In this document: positions 1-9,891 of the stretch, one piece after another
Layout of the letters: each line of letters opens with the position of its first letter
How positions within the stretch are numbered: the first letter of the stretch is position 1
NCBI RefSeq assembly: GCF_013377275.1
Contig: NZ_CP016615.1
Coordinates: 558,001 to 622,000 of the forward strand
DNA: 64,000 nt
Source: Vespertiliibacter pulmonis
GTDB lineage: Bacteria > Pseudomonadota > Gammaproteobacteria > Enterobacterales > Pasteurellaceae
Reading direction: 5' to 3'
Position numbers and translations under genes: made by a program
Notes under the pieces: generated by a model
The model's input: only the letters and a program-made list of their open reading frames with translations
Database searches by the model: none
What the model was told of the DNA's origin: nothing

Positions 1-22
1 TCGAGTCCCGTCCATTCCGCCA
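1..22 (+). tRNA. tRNA-Asp (GTC), 3' end only
   Basis: The first 22 bases are a T loop, the 3' side of the T stem, an acceptor strand CCATTCC, discriminator G and an encoded CCA. They match the end of E. coli tRNA-Asp except for one acceptor base. The anticodon lies outside the window, so the isotype rests on this 3' end. In Pasteurellaceae and E. coli tRNA-Asp often closes an rRNA operon, so a 5S gene may lie just left of the window (inference). Confidence 0.8.
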
Positions 23-33
23 ATCAATTTGAT

Positions 34-67
34 AAAAAAGCCTTTGATTATTCAAAGGTTTTTTTTA
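34..67 (+). terminator. Intrinsic terminator after tRNA-Asp
   Basis: Stem CCTTTGA/TCAAAGG (41-47 with 52-58) flanked by an A run and followed by a run of eight T. It closes the rightward stable-RNA transcript. Confidence 0.85.
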
Positions 68-69
68 CT

Positions 70-503
70 TTTCCATATAAGAACATACTCTATTCATTTC
101 AACTAAATCATAATTTTAGCTAAATAATATTTTAGTTATGCACATCTATTTTCATAAATAGATACCTAACTATCCTTATAAATTTATAGTAAAAATCTTA
201 CTTCATTCCTTAATATATAGCATCAAAAACCTAAAAATATTCCTTTATTAGTTTACTAATATTACTTATAAACTTAAAAGAAGTATAAAATATTATGATA
301 AAAATAAGATTTATATTAAATATAGACATATCAGATAAATAGTATCTGAGAATCTTATTTAATAATCTAAAAAATTTAGACTAACTCAAACTAATTCTCG
401 TATACTATTATCTTTATATAATTTGTTAAGACGAAATATTTTGTAAAATTTAATAAATAAATTGCTTAAGAATAAGTAAATTTGAACAGAAAAGAATTAA
501 AAA
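70..503. other. AT-rich intergenic stretch without a recognisable gene
   Basis: About 430 bases of very AT-rich DNA with stops in all frames. It lies between the tRNA-Asp terminator and the 3' side of the Slam gene. I see no RNA gene, repeat family or gene remnant that I can name. Confidence 0.6.
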
Positions 504-551
504 TTAATCTGACTTACACACAAATTTTAAATAAGGAAATAGCCAGATTAA
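504..551 (-). terminator. Possible weak terminator of the Slam gene
   Basis: An 8-bp inverted repeat (TTAATCTG at 504-511 with CAGATTAA at 544-551) lies 30 bases past the Slam stop. Read leftward it is followed by a T-rich stretch. The 32-base loop and AT-rich stem make it a weak candidate. Confidence 0.35.
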
Positions 552-580
552 ATTTCTAAAATTAAATATTCTATATATGA

Positions 581-2065
581 TTAGAAAGATTTTCCTACAT
601 TAAAAAAGATCTGTTTTTTATCATAAGAATAAATAGGAATATTACTGTCTGTTTTAGTATAATTAAACGTAATTCTTGGAGTAAATCCTAAAAAATGAAT
701 TTTTTTATGCCATAACGATAAAGAAGTTGAATATTCTGTATTTTTTTGTTTAGGTCCAAAAAATGTAATATCTTTATAATTACGTTTACCAATACCAAAT
801 GTTAAAGATGTTGATAAACCTAAAGGCCATTCCTGTCCCCAAGTAAGACGAGAACCTAATCTATCATAAGCATTTGATTTATCTTTGGCTAATTTTTTAT
901 TCGCATCTAAAGATAAAGACCAATACTGAGTAGCACTATGAATATAAGTTAATGAATTAATTAAAGTATGGATTGAGCCATCATATTGACTACTATATGC
1001 GTTTCTATCATATTTTTCATAACCATAATCATATAAAAAACTATACTTTATACTTTGATTCAACCAATAAGAGAAAGATAAAGCAGACCCATAAGTACTT
1101 GAATAACGTTTTAATGCTTTTCCAGAGTTAATACCGCCTGCATACCAACGTCTATCAATATAAGGAATAAATGATATATTTAAACGCGCATCTGAATATC
1201 CTAATCCTAGCCCAATATGTCCATTAATTTCATTATAAGATTTATTATCCCAATAATATTTACTTGCCACATTAGAATCAAAAGCTAAATATTTCCCACC
1301 ACTTAAACTCCACTGCTTATTTGCACCAAGCCAAGCAGAAATCCCCTGTCCTTTTTGCTGTGGAGAAGAATAAGAAATAATATTGCCATTAGGCAAAATA
1401 ACTTTAGTTCCTTGTTTAGCAGCATTCGACAAATTTTTGTCATTCAAAAATGAAGTACCAAAAGAAAAATTCCAGTCCTCTTTACTATTAATAGCCTGTA
1501 AATAATTATCGAATACTGTAATATCTTCCGAAGAAACATTTTTAGAAGCTCTTAATTTTTCAAACTGTGTTTTAGATGCATTATATTCTTGATTATAAAA
1601 TAACGTTTCAGCTAATTGGAAACGAATAAAATCATTCTCAGGAAAATTAGATTGCAATTTACGGTAAGCAGTAACTGAATCATTCAAATTTTGATCTCTT
1701 AATAAAATAGCATCTGCCCATTCAATAAGCGATAAATCTGGATCTGGTGTTAATTTATATAATTTTATATAAATAGGTAAGATTTTATTATTAGGCGTAA
1801 TTAATGCCTCTAAAAATAAGTTTTCTAATATAGCTGGATTTTCAACCAATTCTTTCCCTGTAAGCCTAGCAACATCATTATTAATAGCACTATTGGATGT
1901 TGATAACTTTTGTTTTCTTAATAAATCAGACTGTAAATCTTTATCAATAGACGATGATGCATCTATATCTGTTTGGCGTGGATCTTTATTAATAATATTA
2001 TTAGCATAAGCTAAATTAATTGTAAGAGCAGATAATGCAAAAGATAACAATACTGACGTCTTCAT
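581..2065 (-). CDS. Slam-type surface lipoprotein assembly modifier (DUF560 family)
   Basis: Predicted outer-membrane protein that moves specific lipoproteins from the inner to the outer face of the outer membrane. The 494-residue length is close to Neisseria Slam1. Visible parts: a signal peptide ending near AYA (about residue 20); a TPR-like periplasmic region at about 120-200 (for example NDFIRFQLAETLFYNQEYNA); then a long region rich in alternating aromatic strands typical of a beta-barrel, ending in phenylalanine as outer-membrane proteins do. It sits 77 bases downstream of a lipoprotein gene on the same strand, as Slam genes often do next to their clients (TbpB, HpuA, fHbp or hemophilin-type proteins). 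The assignment to the DUF560/Slam family rests on architecture and context. Client specificity is inferred. Confidence 0.82.
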   Translation of the reverse strand: MKTSVLLSFALSALTINLAYANNIINKDPRQTDIDASSSIDKDLQSDLLRKQKLSTSNSAINNDVARLTGKELVENPAILENLFLEALITPNNKILPIYIKLYKLTPDPDLSLIEWADAILLRDQNLNDSVTAYRKLQSNFPENDFIRFQLAETLFYNQEYNASKTQFEKLRASKNVSSEDITVFDNYLQAINSKEDWNFSFGTSFLNDKNLSNAAKQGTKVILPNGNIISYSSPQQKGQGISAWLGANKQWSLSGGKYLAFDSNVASKYYWDNKSYNEINGHIGLGLGYSDARLNISFIPYIDRRWYAGGINSGKALKRYSSTYGSALSFSYWLNQSIKYSFLYDYGYEKYDRNAYSSQYDGSIHTLINSLTYIHSATQYWSLSLDANKKLAKDKSNAYDRLGSRLTWGQEWPLGLSTSLTFGIGKRNYKDITFFGPKQKNTEYSTSLSLWHKKIHFLGFTPRITFNYTKTDSNIPIYSYDKKQIFFNVGKSF

Positions 2066-2091
2066 AAACCTTCCTTATTAAATCATAAAAA

Positions 2092-2115
2092 GCAGTCCAC
2101 CGAAGTGGACTGCTA
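2092..2115 (-). terminator. UUCG-loop hairpin with U run between lipoprotein and Slam genes
   Basis: A perfect 10-bp stem (AGCAGTCCAC/GTGGACTGCT) with a four-base loop that reads TTCG on the transcribed strand, closed by C-G, followed by five T. It fits an intrinsic terminator or attenuator after the lipoprotein gene. It would lower read-through into the Slam gene, unless Slam has its own promoter in the remaining 26 bases, which seems unlikely. Confidence 0.85.
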
Positions 2116-2142
2116 TTAATTATTTAAAGATAAAATAAACCA

Positions 2143-3819
2143 TTATTTTTTAATTGGGCTATTAGTATCTTTTTGGTCTGTACTTTCACCCCAAGCTGGA
2201 ACTGGAGTTGGCTTAGCTACTGGTTTATTAGCAGGTGCTTGATATGCAGCATTTTGTACCTCTGCTCCAAACACTGCCCCCCAATGTTTCTCACCTTTCT
2301 CACTTCTAATTGCACCACCTAACTCCTCAGCTTTAGCACCAAATAAGTTAGCATTAAATGTACCCTTATCGCCATCTGCTTTACGAGTAGATTTACCAGC
2401 GATGCTACCATTATTCTCTAATTTACCATCAAAGTTAGCAAGCTCAACTTTCTCCGTTTTGAATCCTTTATCTGTACGGTTTCCATGACGCCATACATCA
2501 TATAAATTACCTGTTACAGATTTAGTTGCTAAATCAACATTAGCAAACACATGAGTACCAGATACTAACTCTTGTTTGTAACCGATAGCATTTGGAATAC
2601 CATCTGTAGCATTAAATTTATGATCAATACCATAAGTTACAGCATGACCTTGATATTGTAAGCTACCGCTGCTCGCTTTATCACCATAGTAATGTTTAGT
2701 CAAATCAGCAGCTAAAGTTGCGCTATATTTAGTATCATCAATACCACGATAGAAATAGTGGTTTTCAGTACCTTTAGAACCATATTTACCAAAACCAGCA
2801 ACTTTAGTACCAAAATCGCCTAAATATTTACCATCTTTAAAATTACGTTCATCAGCAGCATGTAAAGCAGATGTTACACGACCATATTGTACATGTTTTA
2901 ATTGTCCATCTGCATAGCTTTGAGTTTTTTCATTCACTAAACGAGTAAATGGCGCATTATTAAGTTTAGCATCAACTACAGGTTGTTTTTCACCATCAAT
3001 TTCTGAATTACCTAAAGCAAATGTTCTATAACCATAAACTTCTGCTACAGAACCTCTTCCATCTTGCACTTGAGTATAATTAGCACGTCCATCAACATCT
3101 GCTGATTTTAATACTGCTTGAGTACGTTTATATTTAGGATCAACTACATTATCACCTTCATAATCAGTATAATTTAAACGACCTTGCTCGTATACAAATG
3201 CTGCACCCTTATCCTGACCTTTAGTTTGAGTTTTCGTTAAATGTTGAACTTCAACGTCACGCACAGCACCATTTTTAGTATTTTTACCTACATATATATG
3301 CTCAAGAACAGTAAAGCCTGTCTTATTAGATGCAACTGCACCTTCGGCAGATTTACGGAAATCAAAATCTTCTAAATATGCCTGTTTCCCTTTAGGATCT
3401 GCATTACCATTTTTATCTAATGGAATAGCTACTACGATAGTATCTAAACTTGGATCTAAATCAATACGCATAGAGGTGATTGATGTAGAAGCATCATTGT
3501 TAACTTCAGTCCCCTTACCTACGTTCATATTAGATTGATTCTTTTGTACAAATTTATGACCAACTTCTAAAGTTGATTTTACTTTTTCTTCTGCTGCTTT
3601 TTCTGCTGCTGCTTTTTCTGCTGCTGCTTTTTCTGCTGCTGCTGCTTTTTCTGCTGCTGCTTTTTCTGCTGCTTTTTTAGCCACTTCTGCCTTTTGAGCA
3701 ATTTCTTGTTGCTTAGCTTTAGCAGCATTATCATCACCACCACCGCTTGAAGAACAAGCTGCTAATACAGCAGCTGATACTAACGTTAAACTAAATTTAA
3801 CAAACGTGTTTTTGTTCAT
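2143..3819 (-). CDS. TbpB-like surface lipoprotein, putative Slam client
   Basis: 558-residue predicted lipoprotein. The lipobox LAAC puts the lipidated cysteine at residue 22, followed by Ser/Gly residues typical of an outer-membrane tether. Residues about 48-80 are an Ala-Glu-Lys repeat that should form a helical stalk. The rest is a beta-rich body. Near the C-terminus (about 480-525) is a segment with a FNANLFGAKAEELGG motif, the GxFGxxAxELGG-type motif of the TbpB/fHbp-like lipoprotein barrel fold. A Pro-rich tail closes the protein. Ligand unknown: transferrin, haemoglobin/haem or another host protein are all possible. No receptor (TonB-dependent) gene is beside it, unlike tbpAB. ATG start with AAGG 11 bases upstream. 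Confidence 0.8.
   Translation of the reverse strand: MNKNTFVKFSLTLVSAAVLAACSSSGGGDDNAAKAKQQEIAQKAEVAKKAAEKAAAEKAAAAEKAAAEKAAAEKAAEEKVKSTLEVGHKFVQKNQSNMNVGKGTEVNNDASTSITSMRIDLDPSLDTIVVAIPLDKNGNADPKGKQAYLEDFDFRKSAEGAVASNKTGFTVLEHIYVGKNTKNGAVRDVEVQHLTKTQTKGQDKGAAFVYEQGRLNYTDYEGDNVVDPKYKRTQAVLKSADVDGRANYTQVQDGRGSVAEVYGYRTFALGNSEIDGEKQPVVDAKLNNAPFTRLVNEKTQSYADGQLKHVQYGRVTSALHAADERNFKDGKYLGDFGTKVAGFGKYGSKGTENHYFYRGIDDTKYSATLAADLTKHYYGDKASSGSLQYQGHAVTYGIDHKFNATDGIPNAIGYKQELVSGTHVFANVDLATKSVTGNLYDVWRHGNRTDKGFKTEKVELANFDGKLENNGSIAGKSTRKADGDKGTFNANLFGAKAEELGGAIRSEKGEKHWGAVFGAEVQNAAYQAPANKPVAKPTPVPAWGESTDQKDTNSPIKK
3589..3677 (-). repeat. Imperfect 15-bp tandem repeat coding an AAAEK stalk
   Basis: About six units of GCAGCAGCAGAAAAA (read on the coding strand), with single GCA gains and losses between units. 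All changes are multiples of three, so length changes would alter stalk length without shifting frame. Confidence 0.85.
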
Positions 3820-3871
3820 AAAATCATAACCTTATATAAGAGTTAGTTGAGTAAAGACACTCTAAATTTTT

Positions 3872-3895
3872 GAATTTTCATTATAATGAAAATTC
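3872..3895. promoter_or_regulatory. Perfect 24-bp palindrome upstream of the lipoprotein gene
   Basis: Half-site GAATTTTCATTA followed immediately by its exact reverse complement. With no loop it looks more like an operator for a dimeric repressor than a terminator. It lies 53-76 bases upstream of the lipoprotein ATG. It does not match the classic Fur or Zur consensus well, so the regulator is not named. Confidence 0.5.
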
Positions 3896-3896
3896 C

Positions 3897-3927
3897 CCTT
3901 TTGTATACAAAAGGCTCATAAGCCTTT
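3897..3927. promoter_or_regulatory. Second and third palindromes upstream of the lipoprotein gene
   Basis: CCTTTTGTA followed by its exact reverse complement (3897-3914, 18 bp). This overlaps an inverted repeat AAAGGCT-CATA-AGCCTTT (3910-3927). The two could be alternative RNA or DNA structures, since they share the AAAGG arm. Confidence 0.45.
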
Positions 3928-4092
3928 CTTGTGTAATTTATACCAAAATTTCTCATTTAAATCAACAAATCTCAAAATAATTTGATTAAATATAAATCAA
4001 GGTTACAAAAAATATACTAATTCAAATTGTAGTATCATACTTAGTTTTTAGATTTACTTAAATATACTAAATTAATTTCTCTTTGAAAAAAC

Positions 4093-4120
4093 AAAAGGCG
4101 TATCTTTCGATACGCCTTTT
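4093..4120 (-). terminator. Terminator of tuf
   Basis: A 12-bp stem AAAAGGCGTATC/GATACGCCTTTT with a 4-base loop, flanked by A and T runs on both sides. It lies 35 bases past the tuf stop and could also work from the other side. Confidence 0.9.
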
Positions 4121-4154
4121 TAATTATTAGTAAATTATCAATAATCTAATTTAA

Positions 4155-5351
<1,197 letters not shown>

Positions 5352-5450
5352 CTAAACAAACACGGTTACGATGGTACGTTACCACATTAACCAAATGTAG
5401 AAATTAATACAATATTTATTTAACTAAGGAAGAGATGAAACTAGAATTTA

Positions 5451-5526
5451 TGGTGCTGATAGGCGGATTTGAACCGCCGACCTCACCCTTACCAAGGGTG
5501 CGCTCTACCAACTGAGCTATATCAGC
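5451..5526 (-). tRNA. thrT: tRNA-Thr (GGT)
   Basis: 76 bases, starts GCTGATATAGCTCAGT, anticodon GGT, CCA encoded. It is the tRNA nearest tuf in the tRNA-tufB operon. Confidence 0.97.
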
Positions 5527-5528
5527 GC

Positions 5529-5603
<75 letters not shown>

Positions 5604-5643
5604 TGTTCTAAATTCGTCTGTCCCATAGGACTCAATTAAGAAG

Positions 5644-5728
5644 TGGTGGAGGGAGAAGGATTCGAACCTTCGAAGGCTGAGCCAACAGATTTACAGTCTG
5701 CCCCCTTTGGCCGCTCGGGAACCCCTCC
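5644..5728 (-). tRNA. tyrU: tRNA-Tyr (GTA)
   Basis: 85 bases with a long class II variable arm, anticodon GTA in loop CTGTAAA, CCA encoded. Confidence 0.97.
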
Positions 5729-5761
5729 ACATTAATTGAGTACTTGATTACTTTGCAGTAA

Positions 5762-5837
<76 letters not shown>

Positions 5838-5864
5838 GTTGCGCGTCGTAAGCAAGTGATGCGC

Positions 5865-5892
5865 ATTATAGGGTTTTCAAAAAACCTTGCAA
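5865..5892 (-). promoter_or_regulatory. Sigma-70 promoter of the tRNA-tuf operon
   Basis: Read leftward: TTGCAA, 16-base spacer, TATAAT, then a GC-rich discriminator (GCGCATCA) typical of stringently controlled stable-RNA promoters. It lies about 28 bases ahead of tRNA-Thr(TGT). Confidence 0.8.
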
Positions 5893-6090
5893 GTACTTTT
5901 TTCAAAAAAATTTAAAAAAAACGTTCTTTTGATGTCAAAACAATCAAGATGATTATTTTTTAGATATTTTCTATGATTTTTCTTGGATAGTCTGTCTGAT
6001 TTCACTATTTCTATTGTATATTTCACACCTTAAATAGGAACTTAGGAGAACTTAAGTTCTATAATCTGTGCAAATTTTGAGAAATTCATA

Positions 6091-7041
6091 ATGCTTTTAT
6101 GCGAAAACACAAAAATCACACCCTTTTTAACTTTTGAACGCCAGCAATGGGCAGAATTACGCAAATCTGTTCCACTTACCCTAACAGAAAAAGACTTAAA
6201 GCCTCTCTTAGGTTTTAATGAAGATCTTTCTCTTGATGAAATTCGTACAATTTATCTTCCTCTTGTCCGCTTAATCAATTATTACATTGATGAAAATATT
6301 CAACGTCAGCAAGTTTTACATAAATTTCTGGATTTAGCCTCTCCAAAAGTCCCTTACATTATTAGCATTGCAGGCAGTGTTTCTGTTGGGAAAAGCACTT
6401 CTGCACGGATTTTACAGGCACTGCTTGCCAGCTGGCCCACAGAACGTAAAGTGTCCTTAGTAACTACCGATGGTTTTTTATACCCCCTTTCTATCTTGGA
6501 AGAAAAAAACTTACTTAAGCGTAAAGGCTTTCCTGAATCTTATGATACACATCGATTAATTCAATTTATTTCGGATATTAAAGCTGGAAAACGTAAAATA
6601 AAAGCCCCTATCTATTCGCATTTAACCTACGATATCGTTCCTGATAAATTTAATGAAATTGATCAGCCCGATATTGTAATTTTAGAAGGGCTAAACGTGT
6701 TACAAGCAGGAATTCATTATCCAAGTAATCCACATAATATATTTGTATCTGATTTTGTCGATTTTTCAGTATATGTTGATGCTGATGAAGAGCTCTTATT
6801 AAAATGGTATATCAACCGCTTTCTGAAATTTCGTCGCAGTGCATTTTCTGATCCAAACTCTTATTTCCATCACTACTCTAAATTATCCGAACAAGAAGCA
6901 ATTAGCATAGCCACAAAAATTTGGAATGAGATCAATGGGCTAAATTTACGTAATAATATTTTACCTAGCCGAGAGAGAGCAAATTTAATTTTAGTTAAAG
7001 GTGAAGATCACGCTGTTCAAACAGTCAAATTACGAAAATAA
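6091..7041 (+). CDS. coaA: Pantothenate kinase, type I
   Basis: Phosphorylates pantothenate, the first and controlled step of coenzyme A synthesis in the cytosol. 316 residues, the same length as E. coli CoaA. The P-loop is at about 95-103 (GSVSVGKST). The type I segments [23 protein letters not shown] and ILEGLNVLQ follow in order. The start is the ATG at 6091; no strong Shine-Dalgarno is visible. The stop is one base before the trmN6 start, so the two are probably co-transcribed. Upstream, about 200 bases separate it from the divergent tRNA promoter. Confidence 0.96.
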   Translation: MLLCENTKITPFLTFERQQWAELRKSVPLTLTEKDLKPLLGFNEDLSLDEIRTIYLPLVRLINYYIDENIQRQQVLHKFLDLASPKVPYIISIAGSVSVGKSTSARILQALLASWPTERKVSLVTTDGFLYPLSILEEKNLLKRKGFPESYDTHRLIQFISDIKAGKRKIKAPIYSHLTYDIVPDKFNEIDQPDIVILEGLNVLQAGIHYPSNPHNIFVSDFVDFSVYVDADEELLLKWYINRFLKFRRSAFSDPNSYFHHYSKLSEQEAISIATKIWNEINGLNLRNNILPSRERANLILVKGEDHAVQTVKLRK

Positions 7042-7042
7042 A

Positions 7043-7756
7043 ATGGCAAAAAATTCTATAGGTTTTCAATTTAAGCAATTTTTTATTGCCCACGATTGCT
7101 GTGCAATGAAAGTAAATACTGATGGTATTTTACTCGGAGCGTTAGCTAATATTTCGCAAGCACAAAATATACTCGATCTAGGAACGGGATCTGGTTTAAT
7201 TGCAATAATGTTAGCTCAACGAACCGCTTGTAATGCCAATATTATTGCCGTAGAACTAGATGAAGATGCCTTTCAACAAGCAAAAAGAAATGCAATAAAT
7301 AGTCCTTTTGGAAAACAAATTACTATTCAACAAGCGGATATTTTCCAACTAAATTTTGCAATAAAGTTTGATTTAATTGTCTCTAATCCGCCCTATTTTG
7401 AGCAAAGCCTAAATAGCAATAACCCACAGAGAAATCTTGCCCGCCAAGCAATACAAAGTAATTTTGCGTGGTTAAAACAAGCTGCAAATTGGATCACAAC
7501 GAAGGGAAAAATCTGCTTTATCTTACCGCTTGATATAGCAGAAAAACTCATTGAACAAGCGCAATCTCTCGGGCTATATTGTATTGAGAAATGGCTAGTC
7601 TATACTAAAATCAGTAAATTACCGAAACGAGCAATTATTACCTTTAGCCCTACAAAATTATCCTATATTGAAAAAACAGTAACAATTTACCAAGAAAATA
7701 ACCAATATACTTCAGAATTTAAAAGGCTAACTCAAGATTTTTATCTCAATTTTTAG
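7043..7756 (+). CDS. trmN6: tRNA1(Val) (adenine(37)-N6)-methyltransferase
   Basis: YfiC-type SAM-dependent methyltransferase that modifies A37 of tRNA-Val. The SAM motif ILDLGTGSGLIA is at about 36-47 and the N6-adenine catalytic motif SNPPYF at about 115-120, both intact. I place the start at 7043 (MAKNSIGFQF), one base after the coaA stop. The upstream ATG at 7001 lies inside coaA and adds residues not expected in the family. That gives 237 residues, close to E. coli YfiC. Confidence 0.9.
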   Translation: MAKNSIGFQFKQFFIAHDCCAMKVNTDGILLGALANISQAQNILDLGTGSGLIAIMLAQRTACNANIIAVELDEDAFQQAKRNAINSPFGKQITIQQADIFQLNFAIKFDLIVSNPPYFEQSLNSNNPQRNLARQAIQSNFAWLKQAANWITTKGKICFILPLDIAEKLIEQAQSLGLYCIEKWLVYTKISKLPKRAIITFSPTKLSYIEKTVTIYQENNQYTSEFKRLTQDFYLNF

Positions 7757-7765
7757 CAAAAAATA

Positions 7766-7790
7766 AGGGGTAATCCTAACAATTACCCCT
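7766..7790 (-). terminator. Terminator of rraA (convergent with trmN6)
   Basis: A 9-bp stem AGGGGTAAT/ATTACCCCT with a 7-base loop. Read leftward it is followed by TTATTTTTT. The rightward side is less T-rich, so it serves mainly rraA. Confidence 0.75.
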
Positions 7791-7805
7791 AATTAACTGT
7801 TCTTT

Positions 7806-8300
7806 CTAGTTTATATTTTCAATTTCAAGTAACTCAGGCGAAAGAATAATTCCTGTTAAATCTGCATACACATAATCTTCAGGCAGAAAACTCACTCCAC
7901 CAAAATTAACAGGAGTATCAACCTCTCCAATCATCGTATCATCAGCTCCTACGGGAATCGGGGCAAGTGCTTGAATACCGATATCCAACGTCTCAAGCAC
8001 ATCAAGCTGACGTACTGCACCATTGATAATAATGCCTTCCCATCCGTTATCCAGTGCAAGCTGGGCCAATTCTGCATCAATCAATGCTCGGCGAACAGCA
8101 CCACCGCCATCAATTAATAATACTCGTCCTTGCCCCTCTTCTTCTAGCACTTCTGCAATCAATCCGTTGCTTTCAAAACATTTTACTGTGGTAATTTTAC
8201 CAAAAAAGGTTGAACGCCCGCCAAAACTTGAAAAAATTGGCTCAACCACATCAACTTGATCGGAATACAGATCACAAAGTTCAGAAGTATCAATACGCAT
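7806..8300 (-). CDS. rraA: Ribonuclease E activity regulator RraA
   Basis: Trimeric protein that binds RNase E and inhibits its cleavage. The fold is shared with demethylmenaquinone methyltransferase-like/HMG aldolase proteins. 164 residues (E. coli 161). Recognised from [21 protein letters not shown], the central [20 protein letters not shown] and [15 protein letters not shown]. It lies 86 bases downstream of the dcuB-type gene on the same strand. Confidence 0.95.
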   Translation of the reverse strand: MRIDTSELCDLYSDQVDVVEPIFSSFGGRSTFFGKITTVKCFESNGLIAEVLEEEGQGRVLLIDGGGAVRRALIDAELAQLALDNGWEGIIINGAVRQLDVLETLDIGIQALAPIPVGADDTMIGEVDTPVNFGGVSFLPEDYVYADLTGIILSPELLEIENIN

Positions 8301-8386
8301 AATTGCCCCTAGTCTTATTCATTTAGATAATCAGTATAACCCTTTACACTAATTTTGTCACACTACCCCATCAGGGGGGACTAGCT

Positions 8387-9718
8387 CTAAATTAAGATAT
8401 TAGCTAAGAATACACCTACACAGCAGGCTGTTATCACTCCCACTAAACCCGGCATCATAAAGCTATGATTAAAATAATATTTTCCAATTTTTGTTGTACC
8501 CGTTACATCAAAATTGACAGTTGCAATATCTGATGGGTAATTTGGAATGAAAAAATAGCCATAAGTTGCAGGCAATAAACCAATCAATAATGGTACTGGC
8601 AAGCCCATTGCAATCCCCACAGGCAATAACATTTTGGCTGTTGCTGCTTGGCTGTTAATAACGACAGAGACTGCAAATAAAGCGAAAGCAAATGTCCACG
8701 GATAAGTATGCACCATTTCTGTAATACCATTTTTAAATGAAGGCATTGCATAGGTAAAATAGGTATCACTCATCCAAGCAATACCAAAAATTGCAATCGC
8801 TGCAACCATACCCGATTTGAAAACCACCCCATTTGGAATTTTCTGCACATCGGTTTTTGTTGCAAGTAAAATAATCCCGCCAAAAGCTAGCATTACCATT
8901 TGGATCACTGCACTCATCGCAATTGGTTTTTTAGCATCACCAATCGTGCGAATTTCAGGTAATAATGCAATCGCAACAATCACGCCCAACGCAAGTAAAA
9001 ATAGCAATACTGCACGTTTTGCTGAAGTAGGAAGTTGCTCATTTAATGATGTAGCAGTTGTGGTCGCAATACGTTCTTTCCACATTGGATCTTGTAAACG
9101 GCGTTGATATTCAGGATCATCTTGTAGCTCTTTTCCTCGTTTTAAGCTACACAGTGATAATGCAACAACCCCGATAAATGTCGCAGGAATAGTCACTAAC
9201 ACAATACTTAATAAAGAGATATGCTCAAAGCCTTGCAACTCAACAATCTGCCCTAAATAATAGACTACTGCAGCAGAAATTGGACTTCCTGTAATACCTA
9301 GTTGCGATGCAATAGAAGCTGCTGCCATTGGACGCTCAGGGCGAATACCATTTTTCAATGCAATATCACCAATAATTGGCATTATTGAATAAACTGCGTG
9401 CCCTGTTCCGAGCATCAACGTCATTACATAGGTTACTAATGGCCCTAAAAAAGTAACACTTGTTGGATTTCTACGTAAAATACGCTCAGCAATTTGCAAC
9501 ATAAATTTCAAACCACCTGCAGCCTCAAGTACCGAGGCACAAGTTACTACAGCAATAATAATTAGCATTACACTGATCGGTGGGGAAGTTGGGGGCATTC
9601 GTAACACAAATACCTCAACCAATAGCCCAATACCTGAGACAACACCAAGCCCAATACCGCCATAACGGCTTCCAACATAAAGAAAAGCAAGTAATAGAAC
9701 AAACTCAAAATAAAGCAT
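8387..9718 (-). CDS. dcuB: Anaerobic C4-dicarboxylate transporter, DcuB type
   Basis: Inner-membrane carrier of the Dcu family that exchanges fumarate/malate/aspartate for succinate during anaerobic growth. 443 residues with about ten or more hydrophobic helices. The segments LRRNPTSVTFLGPLVTY, GTGHAVYSIMPIIGDIALKN and IRPERPMAA are closer to E. coli DcuB than DcuA. The loop near 205-235 is hydrophilic. It is divergent from aphA across a 173-base gap that holds a possible FNR-like site. Confidence 0.88.
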   Translation of the reverse strand: MLYFEFVLLLAFLYVGSRYGGIGLGVVSGIGLLVEVFVLRMPPTSPPISVMLIIIAVVTCASVLEAAGGLKFMLQIAERILRRNPTSVTFLGPLVTYVMTLMLGTGHAVYSIMPIIGDIALKNGIRPERPMAAASIASQLGITGSPISAAVVYYLGQIVELQGFEHISLLSIVLVTIPATFIGVVALSLCSLKRGKELQDDPEYQRRLQDPMWKERIATTTATSLNEQLPTSAKRAVLLFLLALGVIVAIALLPEIRTIGDAKKPIAMSAVIQMVMLAFGGIILLATKTDVQKIPNGVVFKSGMVAAIAIFGIAWMSDTYFTYAMPSFKNGITEMVHTYPWTFAFALFAVSVVINSQAATAKMLLPVGIAMGLPVPLLIGLLPATYGYFFIPNYPSDIATVNFDVTGTTKIGKYYFNHSFMMPGLVGVITACCVGVFLANILI

Positions 9719-9788
9719 AATAACCTCACACCCAATAATAAATTGACATTATTTTACGCTTTGTAACATTACTTTTCGATAGATGTAT

Positions 9789-9802
9789 TTTAAATAAATC
9801 AA
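9789..9802 (-). promoter_or_regulatory. Possible FNR-like site upstream of the dcuB-type gene
   Basis: TTTAA-ATAA-ATCAA: one half-site matches the FNR consensus TTGAT-N4-ATCAA exactly and the other has two mismatches. It lies about 70 bases before the start codon. It would fit anaerobic control of a Dcu carrier, but such matches are common in AT-rich DNA. Confidence 0.25.
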
Positions 9803-9891
9803 AAAACTCACATTTTCTCTACAAATTAACGACTAATTCAGTATAAAATACAGTTTTTTCAATAGTTTCAATCACGACTAAAGGAGTCTTT

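Noticed and set aside
3589..3677. Phase-variable on/off repeat
   Set aside because: The repeat unit is 15 bp and all differences are whole codons, so slippage by units would not shift the frame.
3872..3895. Fur or Zur box
   Set aside because: The palindrome shares AT-rich symmetry with both but lacks the GATAATGAT or TGTTATA core, so I did not assign a regulator.
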